64,000 nucleotides of DNA, taken from Rotaria macrura (Eukaryota > Rotifera > Eurotatoria > Philodinida > Philodinidae). Positions 1-12,900 of this stretch are shown piece by piece. Position 1 is the first letter of the stretch, and every line of letters begins with the position of its first letter. The stretch spans positions 186,001 through 250,000 of the forward strand of contig OENT01000017.1 of the NCBI GenBank assembly GCA_900239685.1, read 5' to 3'. The notes beneath the pieces were generated by a model. That model saw nothing but the letters and a program-made list of their open reading frames with translations, made no database searches and had not been told where the DNA came from. Both the position numbers and the translations under genes were made by a program.

Positions 1-2644
1 AAATACTACATCAAAACTAATGTGAATCTCATGAGGAAAATTGAAAAACATCATTCATAGCAATTATCACGACATGGCTTTATAAAGTGCTAAGATAACT
101 ATGAAATACCCAGAAATGTTTTCAAGGGCGTGATCGCCATCACCATATACGAAAAATATTTTTCAGGGGGTAAAATTTAATTGACCTGTATCACCTTTCA
201 GGTATTTGTATTCTTAATGACAGTGAGGGGAGAGTTGATACCTCCAAACTCTATCGGAATACGTCACTGTAACGATAAACAAGCTTTCTTCTGTATGAAA
301 ATGAAAACAATATTAGGATTCAAAACCAAATGTGGTGAATCATAGGAAAGGTTTTTGTTTCGTTCCTCATAGGTAAAATTGTAACAATTAAACAGAAAAA
401 ACTACATGTTCCTATTATAATATTGTACTAATTTATAAAAAAAAAAGAAAGATTTAAGCATGATATTTCTTCTTTTGTTAAAGAGTATTGAGAAACATAA
501 ACAAGAGATTTACTCCGGCAAGTCATTAAAAAGAAATTTGTATTTATTTTCTAATTGACAACTATATATGTATAAACAAACTAAGATGAAAAAATTCATA
601 GAGCATTATGAACAATACTCAATGATAGGTAAAATATCGATACTCTATGAAGAGAAGAGAAAACATGATAAATGTATATAGTATTCATCTTTCGTGTGCT
701 ATAGTTAAATACAACGCACCTATAGATGAAAAAAAATCGAACATGGCGGCATGACAGAAGTGAATCACTTCATGTAAATGTACTTTTTAAAGAAAAAAAG
801 CAAGGTTACATGTCATTTTGAACTAACAAGTTCTGCCTTTTCTCCAACGTGTTTAATATTGCTGATGCTATGCTAATTTTTCCTAGAGTAGACTACGTCT
901 GTGTAAAATATGATATTACTCACAGGTTCGAATTCTAAAGCGAGTCTGAGTGTAAGACGATGGAACATTTCTAACTTAGGTAAGGGGGGCTCCAATATAT
1001 GTTGAGAACAGCGATAGAAAGTCGACATTAGAAGACGAAACAGATTTTTAAATTTCGTTGTCACAACTTTCCATCAAAATATGTTCTACACTGACCCATT
1101 TACATGCCTTCCGAACAAACGAAAATTCTACTACACTATCAAAATTATTATTTCATTATCAACATAAGAATGAAAAATCTTAAACCTTGATTAAAGCAAA
1201 TAAAAAAAGTCATAAGTACAAAAACTATTGTTCATGCCCAAAAAAAGCTTTTCAATATTGATGTTTTGCAAGAAAATCAGAATAAATACTGTTCGAGTCT
1301 AATTGATCTAGTTTTCTTTTATGAGTATGAGGAATAAGGACATGATTATAGAATTGTTGTGTGATTGCTAGAAGTAGAAACTTCTACCGGTGGTCGTGAC
1401 ATAAATTCTTGAGCTGAATTCATGTTTTCATAATCATCAGATAAAAGAATTGATACATGATTTAAACTATCTGGACGATTACTAGTAACTTCACATGCTT
1501 TTGTTTTTCGTTTTCAAAAAACAGATGTAATTTGACGCTGTTTTATTGATGTCGATGTCAACATTTACTTTATTGAGAAGCTTACTGTTCGTTGATCTTT
1601 TCAAAATCTTTCACAAGTAAAATACAGAACATGATACAAATTCTAAGGATAAATAAAGCATGTCGAGACCATAAATGTATTCTATACATTGACTAATTCC
1701 TTTGATCTTCATAAACGAGTCGCTCGTGTTGATTAGTAAAGATGTTTCGAAAACATACATACATATACGCCTGTCACTCAAGATCCGGTTACACATAACC
1801 TTGCGAAAAAAAAACTATCACCTTTTCTAACCGTTTTCACTTATCAAGCATACCATCACAATGAAATCTGTAATTTTTCAAATATTTGAGCACCCTCCAG
1901 CCCCCCCCCCTTAGCCTAAGGGCTCCGTCGCCTATGAACCTGACTCGATGCTTTTCTTTTCTCAAGAGTTTCTTTCCATACAAACAGACTCATCGGTAAA
2001 AACTAGACTTTTCAGAAATGTCATATTCACAAAATATGGACGATTGAAGTGTTCTATCAAATACGATAAATAAATAAAATATATTCATTTCGAAAGATAA
2101 AATATACCTGCGAATCTCACAAGAGGATATATTTGACGAAAACCTCAAATGTTTTTTATTTCGATTCACAAAACTCAAGAAAATGATCTGATTTCAAATC
2201 TAATGAAAATTCTTTGAATTTCTTTTTATTTATTTCTTGTTATATTTTTGAAAAAACAAACAAACAAACACGATGTATCAATAAGAATTTCTGAATATAT
2301 CAACATAGAAAAAATTATTTCAGTCAAAAACACTTATCTGAATATAACAAGAAAGACAATAGAAACGAACAAATAAACAATAATTGAAACGTAAAAATTC
2401 GTTTCTTGCATCTTATTTTCTTGATATTTATACACAGATGCGCACACGTGCATAGTAAAAAGGAGAACAATCAATGTTGTCACAAATGAATAAAATTGAC
2501 TTTAGTGTATACACAAGGAAAAAATAATCAATTAAATAATAATGAAGAAAAGTTGTTGGAAATAAATATAAATTGAGATTGATATATGGGCAAGCACCGG
2601 CAATAGCTAAGATCAATCGAACAATTATCATGTTAGATGACAGG
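1..2644. other. Gene-poor 3' flank of STIM
   Basis: No complete gene can be supported here. The sequence is AT-rich with short A/T runs. A ten-C run lies at 1901-1910, in a small GC-richer patch (about 1890-1945) that stands out from its surroundings. One coding-like segment on the minus strand (1346-1522) is listed separately. The rest looks like ordinary spacer or 3' UTR of the minus-strand STIM gene. Confidence 0.6.
1346..1522 (-). other. Exon-like segment, possible alternative or orphan terminal exon
   Basis: Read on the minus strand this stretch gives about 55 codons in the codon style of the neighbouring genes, ending ...SNHTTIL and a TAA at 1346-1348. An in-frame TGA lies just upstream, so it could only be used as a spliced exon. 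A weak acceptor, TTACTAG followed by T AAT CGT, would fit the phase left by the penultimate STIM exon, so an alternative STIM last exon is conceivable. The C-terminus TTIL resembles a class I PDZ ligand. No family is recognised. It could equally be a decayed exon or chance. Confidence 0.22.
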
Positions 2645-5600
2645 TTACTCTTTTTTATTCGAACGCATATTTTGAAATGGTGGGAATAATTTCGCTAGTA
2701 AAGGTTTTTTTTGTTTTTGTGATGAGGCTAGTGATTGTTGATCATCTAGTATTGATTCCAACAGATATGATTGTCTATCATATTGATGTTGTGGATCATC
2801 ACATATAAAATCATTACTATCTAAATTAAAATCAGGGATCGTTCCACCAGCAATTGCATTTGTTTGTTTTGTTGATAATGGTGTATCGAGAGATTCCGAT
2901 ATATTTTTACTTGTTACACCTGGTGTATTCACACTTAAACTATTAAGTCCATTTGTTGAATGTGAATAAACTATTGTTGAATTCGGTGCAAGACGTTCAC
3001 ATGATGAACGATTACTCGATGAATTTTGGTTTGCACTCTTGCGTTTTGTCAGTGTTGCGGACGAAGTATTTAAATATTCTTGATAACTATCAGTTTCACT
3101 TTTTGAATCTTGTTGAGCAAAGGAACTTGTTGTTGATCCTCGTATATTTATATTGCTAAAAAGTAATTTCATATTCCAGTTATTCAAACAAAAACAAACT
3201 TCAATATCTTCAAATTAAACTTGGAGAATGTCGAATGTAACAAACAGAACTATTGTTTCAATGTCTTAAAATGTTATTGAAAACAATGAATGAAATTTTT
3301 TCGGACAAACTCTTCCAAGAGCTGACTGATTGAAATTATTCTTTTCCGCGTAAATTTCTATCTGACCTTATAAATATTCTATAAACAACTACTAGTTGAG
3401 TATATCTTTATTTATGGTGTCATCTAAAGAATGTTTCACGAGTGTTGAAACTCGACAAAATAAACTGACAGATAGACAGACAGACAACAGACTTTGAACA
3501 GCTGTTGCATTTTAATATAAATCACGAGTACTTATGCTTATCATTTAAATGACTTTAATGAAAACATGAGTTGAAGTCTTGTCGTCAAGGATCACGATTA
3601 AAATATTTTAAAAATCTAATCAACAATTTGCATACTACAGTAGAAGTCAATAGTGATTTAAAAGGTTTTTCATTGACATTGAAACACATGTGTCTAATTC
3701 AAAAAAATCTTTTCCTAACGTTTGATTCTCTTCGCTTGACGATTGCATAGTATGGCATAGTCGTCAAGTAGGCATGCAACGAATGGAAATCGTCTCTTTG
3801 TAGAATCAATTTCATACTGATAGATAAACACGTTTGCCAATATGACACTACGCTTCAATTGAATTTGAAAAATTCACTTACAATCAGCTATCTACAATGT
3901 CAATCTATTAGTGATATATTCAGTCACGTTATGGCCTCAGTAATCGAAAAGAAAATTATTTAGAACATTTTCATTCATCATGTGCAGTAGCTAGTAAACC
4001 TCATTCCATATGAAGAAGACTTCCCACATTTAAGAAAGTGCTCTGCTTCACATAAGAAGACCATTTTTGAAATCTTCGACACTATTGTATGATACAAGTG
4101 AAGGGTAAGAGGGCTCTTCTAATACGGCAGAATACTTGGAAAGAACAAAGATTCAATCTTTCAATTATTTAATGATTAAGTTTGAATGCAAGAATTAATG
4201 TTAAGTTTCCTGAATTGAAGCGAGAATTCATTTAGACACCGCAAATTAAAAACAAGGTAAACAATCAATAAAAGAGATCTGATGAATTTATTTAATTTCA
4301 AAAACAAGACGAACAATAAATATCATCTATTCATAATTGGACAAAAAAAAATATATTATTCGATAAAATGGCATTTTAAAAGGTTGACTTGAGAACTTGA
4401 ACCTCGTATAAAAACATTCTCTTAATTGCTAATATCTTTTTTTCATATAAACTAATCATGTTACGTCTTAAAACCCTATGGAATGTGTGATAGTCAGTGA
4501 AAAGGTCAACATATATACAGTATATTCTTTGTATATATTTTTCTTCTGTTTAATAATTCATTGATATCCATCGAGTAACTTTCAGTATAAACAATGTATA
4601 TATATATATATACGTAAGCAAAAACAAAAAAACAATCTACATGATCTACTAGGTATTTTAATAAAATTATAGCATACCTATTCGTGTTGATAAGAGTATT
4701 TACATCGATTGGTATTCGTTTAGTTCGATTGTTTGCATCTAAATAGAATGAAATACAATATTCTCTCTAATTTAATAATCTATGAGAAAAGAAAAAGATA
4801 AGGATAACTTGATTATGTATCATAATCATCATATCCTACCTAGATTTTCCCTGAAAAAGACTACCATCCAATCCTAGACAGAAGAACATTCATAGAATCC
4901 ATTAATAGAGAACACAAAGCTTTAGAAATGTCATGGGTTTTTCTTTGTCAAACTATTATCGAAAATGTGTAATTATGATTAAAAGTTATGACATTATAAA
5001 ATTCGAAGCAGTGTATTGATGCATGCGTGACATATTATAGTCTTTCATCAACAGATGAATACGAGCAACTCACCTCGAATACGTGAAGCTAGCCGTAAAA
5101 TTAAGATTATTTTATAATTATCTACTCAAATGAAGAATGATAAAAAGATAGTCACCTGTTTGAACATTATTCTGAGAACCATTATTTAATGATAGCGGTA
5201 GATTTACAGCAGACATTTGATGACCACCGATAGATATTGGTGATGACGATCCATAACTAGTTAAATCATCTCGATCGAGTAAAATAGAAATACGATCCCA
5301 ACGTTTTTCACGTTCTTCATAATCTTCTTGAACATTTGTTAAACGTTGTCTAAAGATTTAAAACAAAAGAAACTATATTCAAAATAAACAGAATACAACA
5401 ACATGAAATCTTACTTTGCCGAATTGATTAATTCACTTATATCATCCATACAACCGGTATGTGCGATACGTACAGCACCAAAAAAACCTCTTTGCATCTT
5501 AGATATTTTATTCATCTAGCATAAATATGAATAAATGAAACAAACAATATTATCAAATTTATATTGTTACCTGCTCCTTAGCTGAAAGCATGGCACTTTC

Positions 5601-8294
5601 AGCTGATTTACGTTTACATTCAAAACCAATATATTCAACATGATAAGTACGCTTCAATAGTTCAATTAATTCATTTGGTGGATCATATGATTGATATCGA
5701 GCATGTTCTTCTGTTTCATGTAATGCAAGACGTAACTGGATTAGATAACAAATAAAAAAAATGAAAACTATGTTTAGTTCGATAGAAGAACATCTTTCAA
5801 AAATGTTTCGATTCTCAAGCATTTTTGTCCATAAATCCATAGATGATATTCGAAAGTCTACTTTATGGTTTATATAGAATATTGTCTTCATAAGAATATA
5901 TTGCGAATGAAAAAAGAAAATGAAAGTTGATAAACAACAGACAAGCAAGTTTTTTCATATGTTGAAATATATACTCTGCAATAGTCGAGTGATTATGTGA
6001 TTTCCTAATTGATCTGTGAGAAAAAAATAATTTGAAACTTCTCATCTACACTTACATCATACTAATTCTAATCAAGTTATTGACAACTATTCGTTGTCGA
6101 ACACTTGTCTAGTATGATGTTGACCTCATTCTGACATTCATGTTCCCTTGTGTTTAGATAGTATATATCATCGACTATGCATAAAGAACGACAGTTACTC
6201 ATATTTGTACAAACAAGATAGAAGGTTATAGAACTCTATGCGTGAAAGTCGGTAATGTTTGTTCTTTCTTCTACCATATTGCATAGTTCAAAACAAGAAC
6301 TATCTAAAATCATAGAACAAACAGCCTACCTAACTATGAAATGAACTTCAGTATTCTATGACGTTCGATTGATCTAGATACGTAACTATAAGGTATAATG
6401 AAAAATTTCTTTTCCTACGAGATATTACAAGAAAAAGAAAGAAGAATACTATAGAAATTGCGTGAATTCTAAACGCAAACCTAAAACACGTTCTCTATTA
6501 TATTTCAAGTCATTTGAACATAAATGACAAATTTTAATATCGATTTCTTGTGAGATACTCTATTTAAACGTGCTATTTGAAAATACGTAAATCACGTGAG
6601 ATACTTCAAGGAATCCGCGTACGACAGCAACGAGAAAGCTGCATCGTTGAATACATTTCATAAGTCAAACATAAATCTAAATCTAAACAGTTATTAAAGA
6701 ACTCAAAGAATTGAAGATGCTAAAAAAAATCTTAACAATAATTAGAATTTCAAACAATTCATGTAACCATAGAAGATAGTCGATTTAGTTTTTCTTCATA
6801 CTCATCCGCTATCTTTCTCGATTTGCTAACACACACCATAGGACTTTTTATACTGTTTTAAATTATATATTTATTTACTTGTTCGATTTCTTTTGTAGCT
6901 AAACGAAGTTGATCTTGTTGATCAACAGTTGCTTCACGTCGTTTTCGATGTTTTTCGGCTTCTTCCTGATGAGAAAAACAAAGTCAATCAAGTTTATAGT
7001 TCTCGTTTTTATCAAATAAACTGTAACGATTGCTATACTTTTATTCGTTGTACATCCATATACCAAGAATTCAATAGGGAACGATCAACATTTATTTTAT
7101 CTTTTAGCTCATTTTCCATAGCTTTCATTCTTGTGAAAAAAAACAATGAAAGGAAAACAACAGCTATGAAAAAATGTTTATCTAATTAAGAGTTTCTTAC
7201 TTTCCCGTAACAGCAATTAGATTAACTTCAGTTTTTTGTAATGTTTCAAGTTCTTTCAACATTACTTTCATACTTTCTTGTGTTTTACGATGACGTACGA
7301 ATGCATATAGACAACCACCAACAGATAATAATAATGCTGATATTAATATCATATCTTTAATGAGATTATGTTTATCTAAAATAATCTAAGCATGAATGAA
7401 AAACCAGAAAGAGACGACAAAAGAACAAATCGAAAATTTACGTTGTGGAGGACCAAATAGAACAGTATCTGTTGCTTTGATAATTAAACGTCGTTTATGT
7501 CTTGGATCACGTATTTGCATAATAGCTGAAAGATAATGTCTCTGATTAGCTGCTAATCTAAGAGAGAAAAAACAACGGTTGTAGAATCAAACGACAAAAC
7601 AAAGAAACTTTTCCATTCATTCACACCTTGGAATCATCCGACCATCAATTTGATTTCGACGAAAATTTTCAACATACATTGGTAAATCAACATGATTAAC
7701 AAGCCAATCGATAACTTTATCAGTAGTCCAATTATAAACTAAAATAAGATAAAATCAACAAGAAAAAATAAACGTCAAAGAATGACATTAGCATATGTCT
7801 ACCTGCACTCTTTTGCCACTGTTTCCATAGATCATTATATGTTATTTGTAAATTAGCATCTTGAAATTGACGATGTCGAATAGAATCGGCTGGTGATTCT
7901 AATTCTTCTTTAATAAACTAAATATGAAATATTAACAACATATACGAATTAATACGTGATTTTTAAAAAAAGAAAAGAAAAACAAACAAACAATCTTACA
8001 TCATTACTTTCAGATGCTTCAATCATTCCATCTTTATCATCATCCATTTGCTCATGTATAGTTTTGATGGCTTCACGACCAAGTCGTTCTTTATCATTAT
8101 CAGTGCATAAATTAAAAGCACCAGTACAATCTAAAGGAAGTATTTAAGATGCTTTTTTAAAACTGGAATAAACATATTAACATACCTGGATCAGGAATAT
8201 TATATGCAATATGATTATTATTATTATTATTACTGATTTGATACGATTGAAATACTTGAGCGAATAAAATAACGAAGATGATTATTGGAAACAT
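2645..8294 (-). CDS. STIM: STIM, stromal interaction molecule (ER calcium sensor)
   Basis: Single-pass ER protein that senses luminal calcium and opens Orai channels at ER-plasma membrane contacts. Exons: 8186-8294, 8000-8130, 7803-7917, 7627-7738, 7442-7557, 7201-7375, 7039-7129, 6879-6965, 5571-5735, 5415-5515, 5156-5349, 4678-4738, 2645-3155. They sum to 1968 nt, 655 aa plus stop. A hydrophobic signal peptide (1-17) is followed by a C-x6-C pair (38, 45), as in vertebrate STIM, and an EF-hand loop DDDKDGMIEASE (66-77) with acidic residues at positions 1, 3, 5 and 12. A SAM domain (about 115-190) ends at LFGPP, and a membrane helix spans about 205-225. Cytosolic coiled coils follow, then the Orai-activating region (about 313-420; GFFGAVRIAHTGCMDD matches the vertebrate TLFGTFHVAHSSSLDD region). 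The Ser/Asn-rich tail ends in a short lysine-rich stretch (KQKKPLLAKLF). One gene model explains the whole span. Divergent neighbour of MMS19. Confidence 0.96.
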
Positions 8295-9967
8295 GAATCT
8301 ATAAATCTATAAAGAAAAATGCCGTGTCAATATGTCATTTTATATAAAATACGTATTCATTTTTAAAGATACGGTTACTCAGTAATAAAAAAAGAAAAGA
8401 AAAACTATTAAAGTACAGGTAGCAGCATTTGAATATTAAGGTAAGAAAAATTACTTAGTGTACATGAAGAAATGAAAAAATACTGATTGTATACTAGAGC
8501 CATGTGGTTAAAAATAAATATCATCGACATAGTTGGCTTATATTATTGTCATTCGGATGATTAAGCACAGTATGCATTTCTCGTTCTAGTCAATATGCTC
8601 GTATTTATACATGTAAACATTAAATTTTATCTTCAAGGAGAAAATGATAAGCAAAAGAAACCCTTGCAGCTTTGAATAAAGTATGAATTTTGATGTGGTG
8701 AACGAACCTACATGAAATATGAATATGTAAATAAAGTGAGACGTAAAACAGACTGGCAGAGAGTGCAAGCGTTCTTTCTTTCTGATTATTTTTGTTTTTG
8801 GTTGAAATTAAACATAATAAAGCTTTCGATGTTAGTAGATTGGTGCTTTTTGTAGGGGTGCTGGTCGGTAATGATGCTGATAAATAAAAACAAAAGGCTA
8901 TTCTTTTTGTTTTCAGGTTTTTACGAAAAGGAGAAGTCGATTACAACGCTTACGTTATTTAATGTATGACAAGTACAATTATGCCAGCCAATTAGGAAAC
9001 TTCCATAGGACTCATAATTGTTGTAAATGAAAATTTTCCATAAAAAATAATATAGTCTTCACAACACATATTCTAATCAATCAAGTAATTTGCGTATTTT
9101 AACTCGAAAAATAGAACATTCTCGCTAATTCATCATTACAGTTATGAAACCGATCAGTAATAAATGTTTTAACATGCATCGTTGCAAATAAAGCGAATAT
9201 GGGATGCTCTGATGACATTCTATTTTTCTCGTATTCTATTGCATAAGGGCTACCCGATGAAAGAATGGTAGAAATATTGTGTCTTGCTCTGGATGGACAT
9301 ATTTGGTGGATGAAACACAGATATGATGGAGAAAAATAACACGGAAATCATTTAGGTTCTACCAGCTGATTTTTGTGTACTGTCTATCATGTGTAGCTGA
9401 CATTTTGTCGACAATCACTGTATGCAGTCTCTTTAGCATATGCAATCAAACATTTATACGCGCACTTATCTTGTCGCAGTATTGTCAAAAAACATAAGAA
9501 AACAAAAATCGACAATAGTTCCAGAGAGATACTAGCTAATTTATTATTTCTCTGGTAATAGAAGAGACTTATTACTACTAATATATATATATGTATATAT
9601 ATGTAGGCGTCTATTGATTATTCATGGTACTAAAATATAACTAAACTATCCTTACAAATATTTTTGACTTGCTTTACTATACAAATATTTACCGGAGAAA
9701 AGGAATGGATCCTATGAAAAAATTCACCAATAACAATACTCAATTGATTGTTTTCTATAAGAAGTAGAATAACTATTATTGTTATTTTACTCCTTATGTG
9801 CAAGGGTGCATGAGTCAGCATATGTTATAACACGTTGTCAGTAGATGTTTAGCATCCAATAGAAAAACGTCCAATATAAATTCTTATTGGATGATGATAG
9901 ATATGTTCGAAATACTCGTTATAATCAGATCTCTTTCTCAAAACTGTACCATTTCTTTTTTTCCAAA
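8295..9967. promoter_or_regulatory. Divergent intergenic interval between STIM (-) and MMS19 (+)
   Basis: These 1.67 kb separate the two start codons and must hold both promoters. No TATA box or known site can be assigned with confidence. A TA-rich microsatellite lies near 9580-9605. No coding exon was seen. Confidence 0.5.
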
Positions 9968-12900
9968 ATGAATTGCAAAGCATTAATCGAAAAGTATGTT
10001 AGTGATCGTGATGAAGCGATCGTTCATCAACTGGGACAATGTATGTACAAGAGACAAGAAGACAATTTTGAAAAAGTATTTTTCTTCTCCTTTTCTAGTT
10101 TTAAAAACGCAAAAATTAATATTGAGTGACTTCATAGATAGCATTGGGTAAATGAAAATAACAATTTTTGATCTTTATTTTGTCACTTTAAAATAAAACT
10201 CGAATATCACATTTTAGTGATTATCTTCAAAGTACAGAATTATCAAAACGATTGACGGCTGTCACATTAGTAGCCAATGTTCTTGAATATTTACCAAATA
10301 CATTTTTAACATCAAATGAAAGTAAAATCGAAAATTTTTTTCTCTTACTTTTATATAGTTAAATTTCTTTCTATCTTGATATAGTTCATCTTTTAATTGT
10401 CTTCTTAAGTGCCAAAATGAGTGATCATCATATACTCATACAACCATCTGTTCAACTATTTCGTATTCTAGTAAAATCTGTTTGATTTGTTTCTGAATTA
10501 GAATTTATGAACTTGACTTTTTTGTCTGTATTATCTTTTTAACTAGGCAAAACAATCAGCTATCACTGATGAAGATTCTACCTTGATGATGAAATCTATA
10601 TTTTCCGACGTCTACGTTCAATCTTTTCCACAAGCAAGTCGATATAATGTGTTTGTAACATTACTCAATTTTCTTTTACATCGTCTTGATGGTAAATACA
10701 TAGAGAATTGTTCGATTTTCTTTTTCGGTGAATTTTAAATTTCATTCTTCTATGATAGCCGTTCGACAACTAGGTAGTGATTTTGTTTGCAATTTTATAC
10801 AATCCATGGATGGTGAACGTGATCCACGAAATCTTGTTCTATGCTTTCAATGTTTACAATATATGACGAAATATTTAGATATTGGTAAAGGAAAAATGAT
10901 AATTAGGACAATACGAAAAACACCAACTTAACCTTTGTATTTAGAACCGTATAAAGAAGAATTATTTGAAGTTGTTGCATGTTACTTTCCAATGGAATAT
11001 AAACCGGTAAAGAACTTTCCATCAATCTAACATCACAGATCGATACTTCTCATTAGAATATGTTCTTCGATTCTGCTTTCTTTATTTCTCAAAGAAATAT
11101 TGATTAGTCTTCTATAGTTAATTCATACAGAACGCGAATTCATTATGTGCCAGAGTAAGACTTTGACGAAAATGGAAAATGTCATAGTGCATTGGTATTA
11201 TCTAACAAATTTTGGCCAAATTGATGTTCTAATTTATTCATCAAATTTATTTTGATATTCGATGATTATCAATAGTAACTGTAATAGTAGATATCATATG
11301 AATGACGAAATGTTTCGATGTAAAAAGTTTATTCAACTCAGTGGGATTGACATTTACCTGATGATAAGCACATTTATCAGCATGCTCAATTGGTATCATA
11401 GTATTGATATGTTTGAGCTTAAGATAACGTAATGAAAAGAAAATTTATAGTTTTTTATCGTCCATCTGTTTGTAATGAAGACATTATCAACTGTATAGCT
11501 TCATATATTTATTTCTGTCACTGTATGAAGGTCAAATAGTACTTTGTTTTCAATTGCTCATTTAATTTGTACAAGAAAAGATGTTATGACGTATATTAAC
11601 ATATGTCTAGCATATAATATCATAACTCATGTATAGGCATATTTGTGATTCTTACAAAAATTACCATGAAAATTCAACTCGACTAAATAGCTATTGCACA
11701 GTCCCTTGTGTTCTATAAAATGGAATGATTGAGTGATAATGTTCTGTACACCGTAGAATAAAATCGAATATAAAGCTTTCCGATGGCATAAAATGAATGA
11801 CTACTGAAATAGTCAACAAAACTATTGATTGATATGTGAATCTATGATTGATGTCAATCAAGTTATTGAATATCTTGGAAAATGTTTCATGTCATTTATT
11901 CTTTTTTATATTATTTATTCAAATAATACTGTTTCTAACCATGTAATAAATCTCTTCTATCAAAAGTTTAATTGATTTCGAAAACCTTGTAAATTATTAT
12001 ACTTTAAAAATGATAATTAACTTCTATTACCTGTCGGCTTTTTTTAATATAATAGAAAATAACAAATAATGAAACTGAAGATACAATATCACATGAACAA
12101 TTGGTTCTTTCATTACGTAATGTTTTAACATCAACCGGTAAATTTGCTCAATATTGTATACCCATGTTAATTGAAAAACTTGAATCGGACATTCCCAGTG
12201 CTCGTTTAGCTGCCATGGACGTATTTGTATGTTATAAAAATAATGCAATGATTTTCATTTTCATTATACTATGTTATGTTAGATTCATTGCATTGATGAA
12301 TATGATGCTCGTGATATGAGTGCATATTTATTACCATTATGGCATTTATTTAGTAAACAGGTAGAACAACTAAGAGAAATAGTATGGTGATTCATAACAT
12401 GCGTTTTATTTGTTTTTCAAAGGCTCTATGTGCTGAAAATCAAGCGATTGAAACGAATGCACTTCAAAGTATAACTTCATTAATGCAAGTAATTGGAAAA
12501 TCTATTCAAAATGATGAAACAGAAGTTTCAACAAAGAAATTCGTTGATCGAGCTATTCGAGGTGAGAGAAAAAAGCATAGAACATGAAGACATTTTTACC
12601 ATAGTCGATAGCTTATTCTAAAGCAATATAATCTATGTTCAAACATTGATGATCATAATCTATTATTTGATTTACTAAAAGACAATATAAATCATACGAT
12701 ATTCTAAAACAAGTCGATGCCGTTTCTATTCATTCGGCGATAGATATCAAAGTTTTTATGTTTAAATTCAAATTATATTTCGAAATACAAGTGATTCATT
12801 TTCAACGTACAATATGGCGTAATCGCATTACCTGTTTTTTACTAAAGACTGAAGTCGTATATACACAATATCTTAAGTCATATTCTAGGGTAACTTTAAA

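Noticed and set aside
915-945. GGTTCGAATTC resembling a tRNA B box
   Set aside because: No A box at the right distance and no acceptor or anticodon stem can be formed around it.
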